Part shown: piece after piece, positions 29,029-37,091 of the stretch | Layout: each line of letters starts with the position of its first letter | Position numbering within the stretch: position 1 is the first letter of the stretch | Assembly: GCF_017888565.1 (NCBI RefSeq) | Contig: NZ_JAGHFX010000043.1 | Location: 1-64,000 of the forward strand | Direction of reading: 5' to 3' | Length of the DNA stretch: 64,000 nucleotides | Source: Clostridium sp. | GTDB taxonomy: Bacteria; Bacillota; Clostridia; Clostridiales; Clostridiaceae | Position numbers and translations under genes: made by a program | The notes under the pieces: model-generated | Told to the model about the DNA's origin: nothing | Databases searched by the model: none | Seen by the model: only the letters and a program-made list of their open reading frames with translations

Positions 29029-29238
29029 ATGGAAAAAAAGATAAGATATAGATTAAATAATCCTAAAGAAATAAGAAAAGTTTTAGCCAAGGTTACCAAT
29101 CAATTAGCAAATAATGAAATAGATCATAAAAGGGCGAATACGATAGCTTATTTATGTAATTGTATTTTGCAGAGTATAAGAACAGATGAATTAGAAAAGC
29201 AAATACAAGAACTGGAGGAGCTAGTAAATGATAAGTAA
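29029..29238 (+). CDS. Small hypothetical protein (69 aa)
   Basis: Reads MEKKIRYRLNNPKEIRKVLA, then KRANTIAYLCNCILQSIRTDELEKQIQELEEL. Helical throughout, ending in a short coiled coil. Similar small proteins are common in Firmicute phages, but I cannot name a family. Very strong RBS AAAGGAGGGAG. Overlaps the next gene by 11 nt. Confidence 0.6.
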   Translation: MEKKIRYRLNNPKEIRKVLAKVTNQLANNEIDHKRANTIAYLCNCILQSIRTDELEKQIQELEELVNDK

Positions 29239-29614
29239 TAAAAGAATATCAAAATTGAAAAAAGAAATTTATAAAATAAAAGGAGATCTTAAATATTCAA
29301 AGTTTCTAGTAAAAACTAGAGAGGGCCTATATTTATTTCAATTAAGAAAAAATACTGAAAATCATAAAGAATGTTATACACCAATAGATAATCCAAGAGA
29401 TGGATTAGAAGTAGTTGAATGTAGTGATTATAGCATAGATGATATTTTAATTGTAGGGAATGGAGAGAGTGAGCCTACAGTATTAATAGATGACATTTTA
29501 GAAGATATTCCTAATGATGTGAAGGAAAGATTTAAAAATTCTTGTATTAAGAATCCGGATAATCCATACAAGGAATTAAGTACAGAAGATTTAAAAGCTT
29601 TAATAGATTTATAA
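29228..29614 (+). CDS. Hypothetical protein (128 aa)
   Basis: Not recognised. A basic N-terminal segment (ISNKRISKLKKEIYKIKGDL) is followed by an acidic C-terminal half (DDILEDIPNDVKERF). RBS CTGGAGGAG lies inside the preceding gene, so translation is coupled. Confidence 0.6.
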   Translation: MISNKRISKLKKEIYKIKGDLKYSKFLVKTREGLYLFQLRKNTENHKECYTPIDNPRDGLEVVECSDYSIDDILIVGNGESEPTVLIDDILEDIPNDVKERFKNSCIKNPDNPYKELSTEDLKALIDL

Positions 29615-29648
29615 ACAAATAAACTTCGACTTAAAGAGGTGATTTAGA

Positions 29649-30362
29649 GTGAGTAATGAAGAATTAGTACAAATATATCAAAGTGGAGATAATAAAGCAT
29701 TAGACGAGCTAATACAAGCAAATACTGGCATAATAAATAAAATATCAAATAAATATGATGGAATAAATAGAGAGTTAGAATTTGATGATTTATTTCAAAA
29801 TGGAGTTTTAGGACTTATTGCAGCAGCTAAAAAGTATAAATTTGATATAGAGAATAAAGCTAAATTTATTACTTATTCAGTTTACTATATAGACAGGCAT
29901 ATACATAGGAGTGTAAATGGTGGTAGTAGTAAGGAGATAGGTAATAATAAGCTTTATAGCAGTTGTACAAGTCTTAATATTCCTATGGGGGAAGAAGGAG
30001 AAACAAGAGAATTAGGGGAGTTTATAGAAGATATAGACTATGGGTTTGAAAACATAGAAGAAAAGCTATTTCTAAAGAATTTAAGGAAAGAATTAGAGGA
30101 GCTTATGCAAACTCATAACACTTTAGAACAAAGAGAAATATTAAAGTTTAAATACGGTTGGAACACTACACCAATGAAATTAGACGATATAGGAGATATA
30201 TTAGGCATTACAAGTAATAAAGTAAGGAATTTAGAGAGTGCAGCATTAAGAAAGCTAAGAAATAGTAGTTGGGCCATGAATCATATAAAAGAATTTGCAG
30301 AGCTTGGATATATAGATAAGTTTTATTTAGAGGTATTTAGAGATTGGGGAATAGAGGTATAG
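29649..30362 (+). CDS. Sigma-70-family RNA polymerase sigma factor of the element
   Basis: 237 residues. Region 2 (about 15-95) shows LEFDDLFQNGVLGLIAAAKKYKF and FITYSVYYIDRHIHR. Region 4 (about 150-205) shows LEQREILKFKYGW, then KLDDIGDILGITSNKVRNLESAALRKLR. The GTG start at 29649 has RBS AAAGAGGTGAT. Phage-borne sigma factors of this size often switch on late genes. Here no recognised late genes follow, so its target promoters may be elsewhere in the element, on a helper phage or on the host chromosome. This is inference. Confidence 0.88.
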   Translation: MSNEELVQIYQSGDNKALDELIQANTGIINKISNKYDGINRELEFDDLFQNGVLGLIAAAKKYKFDIENKAKFITYSVYYIDRHIHRSVNGGSSKEIGNNKLYSSCTSLNIPMGEEGETRELGEFIEDIDYGFENIEEKLFLKNLRKELEELMQTHNTLEQREILKFKYGWNTTPMKLDDIGDILGITSNKVRNLESAALRKLRNSSWAMNHIKEFAELGYIDKFYLEVFRDWGIEV

Positions 30363-30363
30363 C

Positions 30364-30699
30364 ATGGTTAAAGCTAAAGATATAATTAAAATAAAGAAAG
30401 AACATGAGAAGTATAAGAGGTTACAAGAAAATGAAACGGACTTTTTAAAGAAATTAAAGTATGGAATGATCTTTAGAGAATATGAAGATAAAATGATGGA
30501 TATAGAGATTCAATTATTAAATATAGAGTTTGGAATATATAAAAGTCCTTAATTACATAAGAATGTATTCATAGATAAATACATCAATAAGATACCAGTT
30601 GAAAGGCTAGTTGATAAATATAGATTATCTAGGACAACTATATATAGAATTTCTAATAAAGCTAAGGAATTATTTGAGAGTAATAGATGGAAAATTTAA
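30364..30699 (+). pseudogene. HTH protein split by an in-frame TAA
   Basis: ATG 30364 opens a 62-residue reading frame ending at TAA 30550-30552. The same frame continues without further stops to TAA 30697-30699 and encodes KIPVERLVDKYRLSRTTIYRISNKAKELF, a clear helix-turn-helix. The whole frame would be 111 residues plus the stop. Upstream helix (KDIIKIKKEHEKYKRLQENE) plus C-terminal HTH fits the size of phage late-transcription regulators. The gene starts 1 nt after the sigma-factor stop. A nonsense mutation is the simplest reading. Confidence 0.7.
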
Positions 30700-30720
30700 A
30701 TATTAAAGAAGGTATTGATA

Positions 30721-30760
30721 TACTATTTCGTAGTTTATATAGCGAAATAGTATTTTTATT
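30721..30760 (+). terminator. Terminator after the sigma/HTH operon
   Basis: Perfect 10-bp stem TACTATTTCG / CGAAATAGTA followed by TTTTTATTTATT. Confidence 0.88.
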
Positions 30761-30975
30761 TATTAAAGTTTAGCTAAAGTAAACCAAATCTTATATTTTT
30801 ATTATTTATAAATGGCTTAAATAGGTGCTTTGAAACAATTTCGCTAAATAGTGATTATACGAAATATTATTGGAATAAGTTATCTAAAATAATATCATTT
30901 ATATTTTATTAGTGGGTATTTATAGAGATATAGATGTATTTTATTGTATAATTATGGCATGGGAGGGGAGATAAA

Positions 30976-31686
30976 ATGAATTATTCAGATTGGGTATTAT
31001 CAATATATGATGAATATAGAAAAAAATTCCGAGAGAGTAAAGACAATAATTATAATTTTTTTTAAGAATTTAAGCATTTAGAAACAATATTAAAATTGAA
31101 ATTAATATCTTTCATATTAGTAATGATTGTAGGGATAGCAATATATGTATGTGGAATGATATTAAAAAGGGTAGATATATATATATTAGGAATAATATTA
31201 GTAATAATTCCACCATCGATAGTGTATTATATGGATAAGTTATCTTTACAGTATTATAAGGAAAATAAAAATATTTTAGAGGAAATACTCGAAGTCGAAG
31301 GTTTAAATAATGAAATGGCTATTAAAGAGTTAATTAGAGAAACCGAAGGCTTTTTTTCTAGATTTAAGAGCTCTAGAATAGCTATGCTAATAAGAAGTAT
31401 GTTATCTTTTATAACGGTTTTAGGACCAACATACATTTTAAGCAAGATAGATGATCAAACAATTATAAATATGCTTATAATAATGTTTATCATAATAATT
31501 TTTGGTAGTTTAATGTATTTTATAATAAGTAACATATCAGGTGGGAAAATAGCACGTAGAAGAGAATTTAATCAATTATTAAAAATAATTCTTTTTTATA
31601 AAAAAAATTCCACAAATGATATTGAATATGTGAAATCAGTTGAAGATATTGAGAAAATTAGTAAAAAAGAAATTAATTTAAAGTGA
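30976..31686 (+). pseudogene. Membrane protein with an early in-frame TAA
   Basis: ATG 30976 with RBS GGGAGGGGAG starts MNYSDWVLSIYDEYRKKFRE and reaches TAA at 31063-31065 after eight T. The frame then stays open to 31686 (EFKHLETILKLKLISFILV...). The downstream part has paired hydrophobic segments at about 31096-31215 and 31380-31540, giving four membrane helices in total. Slipping by one base at the T-run meets stops in both other frames, so frameshifting does not rescue it. A separate short peptide and a TTG-started (31096) membrane protein is the alternative. No family recognised. Confidence 0.6.
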
Positions 31687-31738
31687 TTTATATATTAGTA
31701 ATATTTAATAAATATTTATAGTAGAATTATAATTGAAG

Positions 31739-31766
31739 GACGAGGGAATTTTTCACTCGTCTTTTA
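31739..31766 (+). terminator. Terminator after the membrane-protein gene
   Basis: GACGAG / CTCGTC stem followed by TTTT. Confidence 0.7.
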
Positions 31767-31918
31767 GTATTATATATACATACTATATAATAAGTCTAAG
31801 GAAGTATTTAAAAGTAATAAATCGAAAATTAAATTTATATTTTTTATTATCAAAAACAATAAAATTACATATATTATAATATAAATCTAAATTATTAAAA
31901 AATAACAAAATGATTTTG

Positions 31919-31946
31919 TTTACAAAATATAAAAATGTGCTAAAAT
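31919..31946 (+). promoter_or_regulatory. Candidate promoter of the cargo pair
   Basis: TTTACA (31919-31924), 16-bp spacer, TAAAAT (31941-31946), about 58 nt before the first cargo gene. Confidence 0.5.
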
Positions 31947-32003
31947 AAAGATAAATAATAGTTTTCTATGTGACAAATGTATTTAATAGAGAGGTTGATG
32001 TAT

Positions 32004-32177
32004 ATGGCAACTAAGAGTATTTATAAAAATGTTAATCTAAAGAATAAAACACTTACAAGAGGATTAATATTAGCTTTAGAAAACGCCATGAATAAACAAG
32101 AAAAAGAAGTTCAAATAAGTAAATCAGTAAAAGAAATTAAGGGAAATGATTTAAAGAAAATATTTGGAGATAATTAA
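32004..32177 (+). CDS. Small protein upstream of the GNAT-like cargo gene (possible antitoxin)
   Basis: 57 residues, starting MATKSIYKNVNLKNKTLTRG and ending KEIKGNDLKKIFGDN. Start ATG 32004 is preferred over 31977 because GAGAGG lies 9 nt upstream. It has an N-terminal segment and a short terminal helix as in small antitoxins, but I do not recognise a named family. Its stop overlaps the next start (TAATG), so the two are produced together, and it sits in the cargo position next to attR. Confidence 0.6.
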   Translation: MATKSIYKNVNLKNKTLTRGLILALENAMNKQEKEVQISKSVKEIKGNDLKKIFGDN

Positions 32178-32785
32178 TGACAGGGTTTAATATAATAGCT
32201 TTAAAAGAAATGATTGAACAATTAGGAGAGGAAAAAACTAAAGAAATTCTCTCCGATTTTTATTGTCCTAAAAATCCAGATGTTGAAAAATTTATTAGAT
32301 ATAAGGCTATTGAATTTGCAAAACAGAATATAGCTCCAACTCATTTAATTTTTTCATCATATAAAAACAAAGTGAGATTAATAGGATATTATACTCTAAC
32401 AGTTAAAAGCTTTTATGTTTCAAAATCTAAGCTAAGTAAAAGCTTAGCAAAGAGAATATCAAAATTTGGAACATATGACGAGAATATTAAAGGATATCAT
32501 ATTTCAGCTCCTTTGATAGCTCAATTAGGAAAAAATTTTAATGATAATCTTAATGAATTAATTACTGGTGATGAATTATTAAAATTAGCTTGTGATAAAA
32601 TAAAAAGTATTCAAGATGAAATAGGTGGGAAAGTTACATATTTAGAGTGTGAGGACAAGCCTAAACTTATAGAATTTTACGAATCAAATGGATTCGTCAA
32701 TTTCGGTAAAAGAGAATTGGATAAAGATGAAAAAGACGATTTAAGTGGTCAATATCTTATTCAAATGCTTAAGTACTTAAGTTAA
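32177..32785 (+). CDS. GNAT-like N-acetyltransferase, phage cargo type (possible toxin)
   Basis: 202 residues. A beta-strand segment (IAPTHLIFSSYKNKVRLIGYYTLTVKSFYV) and the C-terminal KVTYLECEDKPKLIEFYESNGFVNFGKREL resemble a GNAT fold whose last strands read LECxDxPKLIEFYExNGF. Proteins of this kind are frequent in Firmicute phages and mobile elements. Translationally coupled to the 57-aa gene upstream. A two-gene toxin-antitoxin arrangement is plausible but not shown. A plain accessory acetyltransferase is the alternative. Confidence 0.72.
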   Translation: MTGFNIIALKEMIEQLGEEKTKEILSDFYCPKNPDVEKFIRYKAIEFAKQNIAPTHLIFSSYKNKVRLIGYYTLTVKSFYVSKSKLSKSLAKRISKFGTYDENIKGYHISAPLIAQLGKNFNDNLNELITGDELLKLACDKIKSIQDEIGGKVTYLECEDKPKLIEFYESNGFVNFGKRELDKDEKDDLSGQYLIQMLKYLS

Positions 32786-32820
32786 TTTAATATATATAGA
32801 TATTAAATTCTTTATAAAAA

Positions 32821-32870
32821 TTTGCCCTTATTTTTGCCCCTTATAGTATAAAAATAAAAGGGGCAAATTA
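32821..32870. promoter_or_regulatory. Putative right integrase arm-type sites
   Basis: TTTGCCCTTATTTTTGCCCC begins at 32821 and runs on through TTATAG. An inverted copy AAAAGGGGCAAATT lies at 32857-32870. The same TTTTTGCCCCTTATAG sequence lies inside the left end at about 21006-21021. Confidence 0.6.
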
Positions 32871-32948
32871 AAATAAATTAAAAAGAGAATATACGTAAAA
32901 TAAGGAGTTTCAACGTATTTAAAATATATTAAAAATATATGAAACGAC

Positions 32949-33000
32949 CCAGTTGGTCGGGGGTTCGAATCCTCTCCGCCGTACCATAAAAGCCTTGTAA
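32949..33000 (+). repeat. attR core (52 bp) with tRNA-Arg 3' fragment
   Basis: Identical to 20893-20944. It contains the last 38 nt of tRNA-Arg including CCA but no 5' half of the tRNA, so it is not a functional tRNA gene. Confidence 0.95.
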
Positions 33001-33027
33001 ATGCTAAGTTTACAAGGCTTTTTTATT
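32993..33027 (+). terminator. Original tRNA-Arg terminator, now at attR
   Basis: GCCTTGTAAA and TTTACAAGGC form a perfect stem before TTTTTTATTTT. The equivalent hairpin at attL is imperfect, as expected if that half came from the element. Confidence 0.75.
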
Positions 33028-33255
33028 TTGCAAAAGTGATTTTTTTTATATTTTTGACCATTATAAATTTTAAAAGGCAAAAATAAGTGAGATAATTAAT
33101 ATACAATTATTATATTACTAATTGTACATTAATATTAGAGAGTTATTTAAAGTAAAAGGTAAAATGAATAAGTTAAATTTAAAAAGCCAATAGAATATGC
33201 AAATAAAGTTCTACTCAAAGGCTGTTAAACTTAATAAAAATCTAGAAAAAATATA

Positions 33256-33291
33256 AAAGCAGAGATTTCCTAATGAAATTTCTCCTTTTAT
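33256..33291 (+). terminator. Hairpin in the 33028-33388 intergenic region
   Basis: AGAGATTTC / GAAATTTCT stem with flanking AAAAG / CTTTT. The rest of this 361-nt gap has no convincing gene. A 19-codon open frame around 33197 (MQIKFYSKAVKLNKN) is probably a remnant. Confidence 0.5.
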
Positions 33292-33388
33292 ATTATAGGA
33301 ATATAAGGTATATGAGTTTAGTTAGGATAAAAATGCTTCCTTTGGATAAATTAAAAACATATAAAGTAAAAAAAGAAGGATTAGAGAT

Positions 33389-34531
33389 ATGAATGTAGAT
33401 ATATTAATAAATCAATTAGATGAACATAATCAAGCTAATATATTAGCAACTAAAAAATTTAATCCAAAGGAAGTCTTGTTTATATATGATAAAGGTAACG
33501 AAACTCTAATGGATTCTGTAAAAAAATATTATCAAAATTATATTCCAAATGTGAAATTTAATAAGATTATTATTAATGAAGGCGAAATTTATAAATTAGT
33601 TAAAATAATAAATGAAAATAAAAATAGGAATATATTAGTTAACTTAACAGGTGGTAGTAGAATAAATTCATTGGCATTATTAAATGTAAGTAAAGATAAT
33701 TTGTTGAATTCGATATATGTAGATATCAAAAATAAGTTTTTATATATTTTTGATAAGGATATTAAAGTTATTAAGGAAGAATATGAAGATATGCAATTAG
33801 ATAATCTTATAAAAGCATCTGGAGGAGAACTTTTAAATGATGCAAGTGATCTTTGTGATAAGGATGATTTAATTTATTTAACTAAAAAGATATATGAAAA
33901 TTTAGAATTATGGCATAAGTATAAGCAAAAGTTATATGATTCAAATATTTTCACACATGATTATCAGGATACTAAAAAGATTATTATAAAAACTGAATTT
34001 TTAGCGCAAGAGGAAAAGGATATATTAAACAAAATATTAAGTAAGTTAAAAGAAATTAATGGAATAGATTATAATAAGGATTCTAATAATAATATCTATG
34101 TTAATTTTAAAAATGAATATTTAAAATCATTTATATTTAAAAGTGGCACTTGGCTTGAGATGGCAACAAATATTATGATTAGTCAAATTAAAGAAATAGA
34201 TGAAGTGAAAAGTGGAGTTATGTTCTTATGGAATGATAAGAGTAAGATAGTTAGAAATGAAGTTGATGTAGTTGCAGTAAAAGATTCAGTTCCTATTTGT
34301 ATATCATGTAAAGATAGTGATAAATATAATGAAGATGCATTAAATGAATTAGATGTATATAGTAAGCAAATTGGAGGAGAAAAAGTATATAAAATTTTAG
34401 TTGCAACAAAAGAACCTGTGAAGGCAGCAGTTAAAGAAAGAGCAAAAGAAATGGGTATAAATCTTATAATTTTTAATGGCAATGAAGAAAAATTTAAATC
34501 TGAAATAAAAAATATAATTATAAAAAATTAA
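33389..34531 (+). CDS. Card1-like CARF domain nuclease (DUF1887 family)
   Basis: 380 residues. Residues 1-130 form a Rossmann-like CARF domain with the ligand-binding motif NLTGGSR (85-91). A helical linker follows. The C-terminal PD-(D/E)xK-type region shows WLE (E257), NEVDVVAV (D293) and ICISCKDS (K308). Card1/Can2 nucleases cut DNA and RNA when cyclic oligoadenylate from type III CRISPR binds the CARF domain. The usual E of ExK is Ser here (S306). No Cas gene or CRISPR array is in the window. It lies 389 nt outside attR. Confidence 0.82.
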   Translation: MNVDILINQLDEHNQANILATKKFNPKEVLFIYDKGNETLMDSVKKYYQNYIPNVKFNKIIINEGEIYKLVKIINENKNRNILVNLTGGSRINSLALLNVSKDNLLNSIYVDIKNKFLYIFDKDIKVIKEEYEDMQLDNLIKASGGELLNDASDLCDKDDLIYLTKKIYENLELWHKYKQKLYDSNIFTHDYQDTKKIIIKTEFLAQEEKDILNKILSKLKEINGIDYNKDSNNNIYVNFKNEYLKSFIFKSGTWLEMATNIMISQIKEIDEVKSGVMFLWNDKSKIVRNEVDVVAVKDSVPICISCKDSDKYNEDALNELDVYSKQIGGEKVYKILVATKEPVKAAVKERAKEMGINLIIFNGNEEKFKSEIKNIIIKN

Positions 34532-34645
34532 GTTTAAACTTAAAGTTCAATTAGATTTTCAAATTTTGAAATTGTTTTCTGAAAGATATAGCTATAATTA
34601 AGGTATAGAGATAATGAGTATTTAAAAGTTATGGAGGTTAAGTAT

Positions 34646-36010
34646 ATGGATAAAAAAGGTTTAAAGATAGTTACAATAGGTGGTGGATCAAGTTATACGC
34701 CTGAATTAGTAGAGGGATTAATTAAGAGATATGACGAAATGCCTGTAAGCGATTATTGGCTAGTAGATATTGAAGAAGGTAAAGAAAAATTAGAAATAGT
34801 TGGTGCATTAGCAAAAAGAATGGTAGAAAAAGCAGGAGTACCAATGAATATCCATTTAACTTTAGATAGAAGAGAAGCTTTAAAGGATGCAGATTTTGTA
34901 ACAACACAACTAAGAGTAGGGTTATTACCTGCAAGAGTTAAAGATGAAAGAATTCCATTAAGCCATGGATTTTTAGGACAAGAAACTAATGGAGCTGGTG
35001 GATTATTTAAAGCACTAAGAACTGTACCAGTTATATTAGAAATAGCAAAGGATATAAGTGAATTATGTCCAGATGCATGGTTAATAAACTTTACAAATCC
35101 AGCTGGAATAGTTACTGAAGCTTTATTAAGATATGGAGTTCATAAAAAGGTAGTAGGAGTTTGTAATGTTCCTATTGGGTTACAATATTCATTTGCTGAT
35201 ATATTAGGTGTAAATAGTGATAGAGTAACAGTAGACTTTGCTGGATTAAACCATATGGTTTATGCAGAAAAAGTTTATTTAGATGGCAATGATGTTACAG
35301 CAGAAGTTATAAAAGAATTAACATCACCTGACTCAAAGACACAAACAATGGCAAATATAAAGGGATTCGATTGGGATGTTGCAACAATGAAGGCGTTTGG
35401 AATAATTCCTTGTCCTTATCATAGATATTATTATAAAACAAGAGATATGTTAAACAGTGAATTGGAAGAGTTCAAAAAAGGAAAAACTAGAGCAGAAGTA
35501 GTAATGGAAGTAGAAAAAAAATTATTTGAAATGTATAAAGATGTTAATCTAGAAGAAAAACCAGAAGAATTAGCTAAACGTGGTGGAGCTCACTATTCAG
35601 ATGTTGCATGTAATGTTATAAATGGAATATATAATGATAAAAATACTATAATTGCTGTAAACACTAGAAATAATGGAACTTTAAAGCAGTTTGAAGATGA
35701 TTCAGCTGTAGAAGTAAGTTGTTATGTAGGAAAGAATGGACCAGTTCCAGTAGAAACAGTTACTGACTTACCAGTATTTGCACAAGGTTTAGTTGGACAA
35801 ATAAAATCATTTGAAAGACTAGCAGCAGAAGCAGCATACACAGGAGATTATAATATAGCATTATTAGCAATGGTAACTAATCCATTAATATCTGATGACA
35901 TAAGAGGAAGAAAATTATTAAATGAAATGTTATTAGCTCATAAGAATTATCTACCTCAATTTAAAGATGTTATAGAAAAAATTGAAAGGGTAGAAAGAGC
36001 GGAATTTTAG
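34646..36010 (+). CDS. GH4-family 6-phospho-beta-glucosidase-type hydrolase
   Basis: 454 residues. NAD-binding start IVTIGGGSSYTPELVEGLIKR, then FTNPAGIVTEALLRY, the metal-ligand cysteine in VGVCNVPIG and GLNHMVY. These are GH4 signatures, an NAD and Mn-dependent family that cleaves 6-phospho-glycosides delivered by PTS. CNVP rather than CDMP favours a beta-glucoside substrate, but no PTS gene is present. ATG 34646 is chosen over 34631 because GGAGG lies at 34633-34637. The neighbouring RpiR gene is convergent. Confidence 0.87.
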   Translation: MDKKGLKIVTIGGGSSYTPELVEGLIKRYDEMPVSDYWLVDIEEGKEKLEIVGALAKRMVEKAGVPMNIHLTLDRREALKDADFVTTQLRVGLLPARVKDERIPLSHGFLGQETNGAGGLFKALRTVPVILEIAKDISELCPDAWLINFTNPAGIVTEALLRYGVHKKVVGVCNVPIGLQYSFADILGVNSDRVTVDFAGLNHMVYAEKVYLDGNDVTAEVIKELTSPDSKTQTMANIKGFDWDVATMKAFGIIPCPYHRYYYKTRDMLNSELEEFKKGKTRAEVVMEVEKKLFEMYKDVNLEEKPEELAKRGGAHYSDVACNVINGIYNDKNTIIAVNTRNNGTLKQFEDDSAVEVSCYVGKNGPVPVETVTDLPVFAQGLVGQIKSFERLAAEAAYTGDYNIALLAMVTNPLISDDIRGRKLLNEMLLAHKNYLPQFKDVIEKIERVERAEF

Positions 36011-36090
36011 AATAATTAAAAAATGAAAAAATGAAAAAGTGAAGTAACGAGAAATTAAGGAAATAACTCATCAATATGAGTTATGGAATA

Positions 36091-36124
36091 AAAAAGAACT
36101 CAATTTTTAAATTGAGTTCTTTTT
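36091..36124. terminator. Bidirectional terminator between GH4 and RpiR genes
   Basis: AAAAAGAACTCAAT / ATTGAGTTCTTTTT around a 6-nt loop, with A and T runs on both sides. Serves the convergent genes. Confidence 0.88.
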
Positions 36125-36171
36125 GCTTACTGAAGCTAGCACAAAGTAGACTTTCCATAACTTTTTCCCTA

Positions 36172-36975
36172 TTAATTATTTCTATACATGCTTCCGTATC
36201 TTACATAAATATATTCAATTAGATAACTCAAGTCATATCTATGGTTTTGAACATATTCATTTGAATCATTTCTAGGTGGTAGATAAATTATATAATCGCT
36301 TCTTTTTATATATTCAAGTTTATGTTGTTCGGTAATAACCACCACTGTAGCTGAGCTTTTCTCTATTTTTTCCCAAAGCCTTTCATGATATAGCGTAAAT
36401 CTACCAGTAGGAGAAATAAGAATTGCTAAAGAGTTTTTATCCAAATCATCAGCTAGTCTTTCTTGTTCTTGAACATCATTTGCATGATAAATAAGTTTAG
36501 ATATATTAGCTAGTTTACGTTGTAAGTCTTGAGCCATTAATTGTGAAAATTGTGTTCCGAATATGCATACATTATTGCTATTAAAAATAAGTTCTACTAC
36601 TCTATCAATAACTTTTAGATCTATAAATGATTTAAGGGTTTCTATTTCATTTATGATTTCTAAAGACATATTACTTAATATATCTTCTCTTGAAAGATCA
36701 TAATACATGGCTTTAGGTTTCATAAGACCTTCAGTATAATTCCCTATATTTATTTTTATGTTTTCTTTAAACTCTATAAAATTAGAATAGCCTAACTTAT
36801 GACAGAATCTTGTTATTGCAGCTGGTGATGTAAAACAAATATCAGCTAGCTTGCTTATAGACATATTTGGAATAGATCGAATATTTCTAAGCATAGTTAT
36901 TGCTATATTATAATTAATATCATTCTCTTTACTACTATTTAAAAATAATAGTAATCTATATATTAAATCCCCCAT
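36172..36975 (-). CDS. MurR/RpiR-family transcriptional regulator
   Basis: 267 residues. N-terminal HTH_6 domain: RSIPNMSISKLADICFTSPAAITRFCHKLGYSNFIEFK. The C-terminal SIS sugar-phosphate isomerase-like domain includes VCIFGTQFSQLMAQDLQRKL and ILISPTGRFTLYHERLWEKI. Such proteins sense phosphosugars. The convergent GH4 6-phosphoglycosidase is the likely target, by context only. Confidence 0.87.
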   Translation of the reverse strand: MGDLIYRLLLFLNSSKENDINYNIAITMLRNIRSIPNMSISKLADICFTSPAAITRFCHKLGYSNFIEFKENIKINIGNYTEGLMKPKAMYYDLSREDILSNMSLEIINEIETLKSFIDLKVIDRVVELIFNSNNVCIFGTQFSQLMAQDLQRKLANISKLIYHANDVQEQERLADDLDKNSLAILISPTGRFTLYHERLWEKIEKSSATVVVITEQHKLEYIKRSDYIIYLPPRNDSNEYVQNHRYDLSYLIEYIYVRYGSMYRNN

Positions 36976-37091
36976 AAATTCTTACTCCTGTAATATATTC
37001 TAATTAAATAAAAAATTTTATATTAGTTAAGGTAATAATTTGTTTTATGTAGTTCTATAAATTATAAAAATTAATTAAGCAATTAATCTTA

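Larger units (their letters stand above)
20893..33000 (+). mobile_element. 12.1-kb tRNA-Arg integrated element (phage satellite-like or reduced prophage)
   Basis: Bounded by identical 52-bp direct repeats at 20893-20944 and 32949-33000 that contain the tRNA-Arg 3' end. An integrase gene points outward at the left end, divergent phage-type regulators follow, then about 20 tightly packed rightward genes covering excisionase-like, replication and sigma-factor functions. A cargo pair lies at the right end. No capsid, portal, terminase, tail, holin or endolysin gene is recognisable, nor any conjugation gene. Host flanks are a histidine kinase and tRNA on the left and a CARF nuclease on the right. 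Confidence 0.93.

Noticed and set aside
30976..31100. Programmed frameshift at the eight-T run
   Set aside because: Both +1 and -1 frames meet a stop within a few codons, so slippage cannot produce the membrane protein.
32949..32986. Second tRNA-Arg gene at attR
   Set aside because: Only the 3' half is present. The 5' half and anticodon are missing.
20893..33000. Complete prophage or ICE
   Set aside because: No structural, packaging, lysis or conjugation genes are recognisable. Only integration, regulation, replication and cargo functions are seen.
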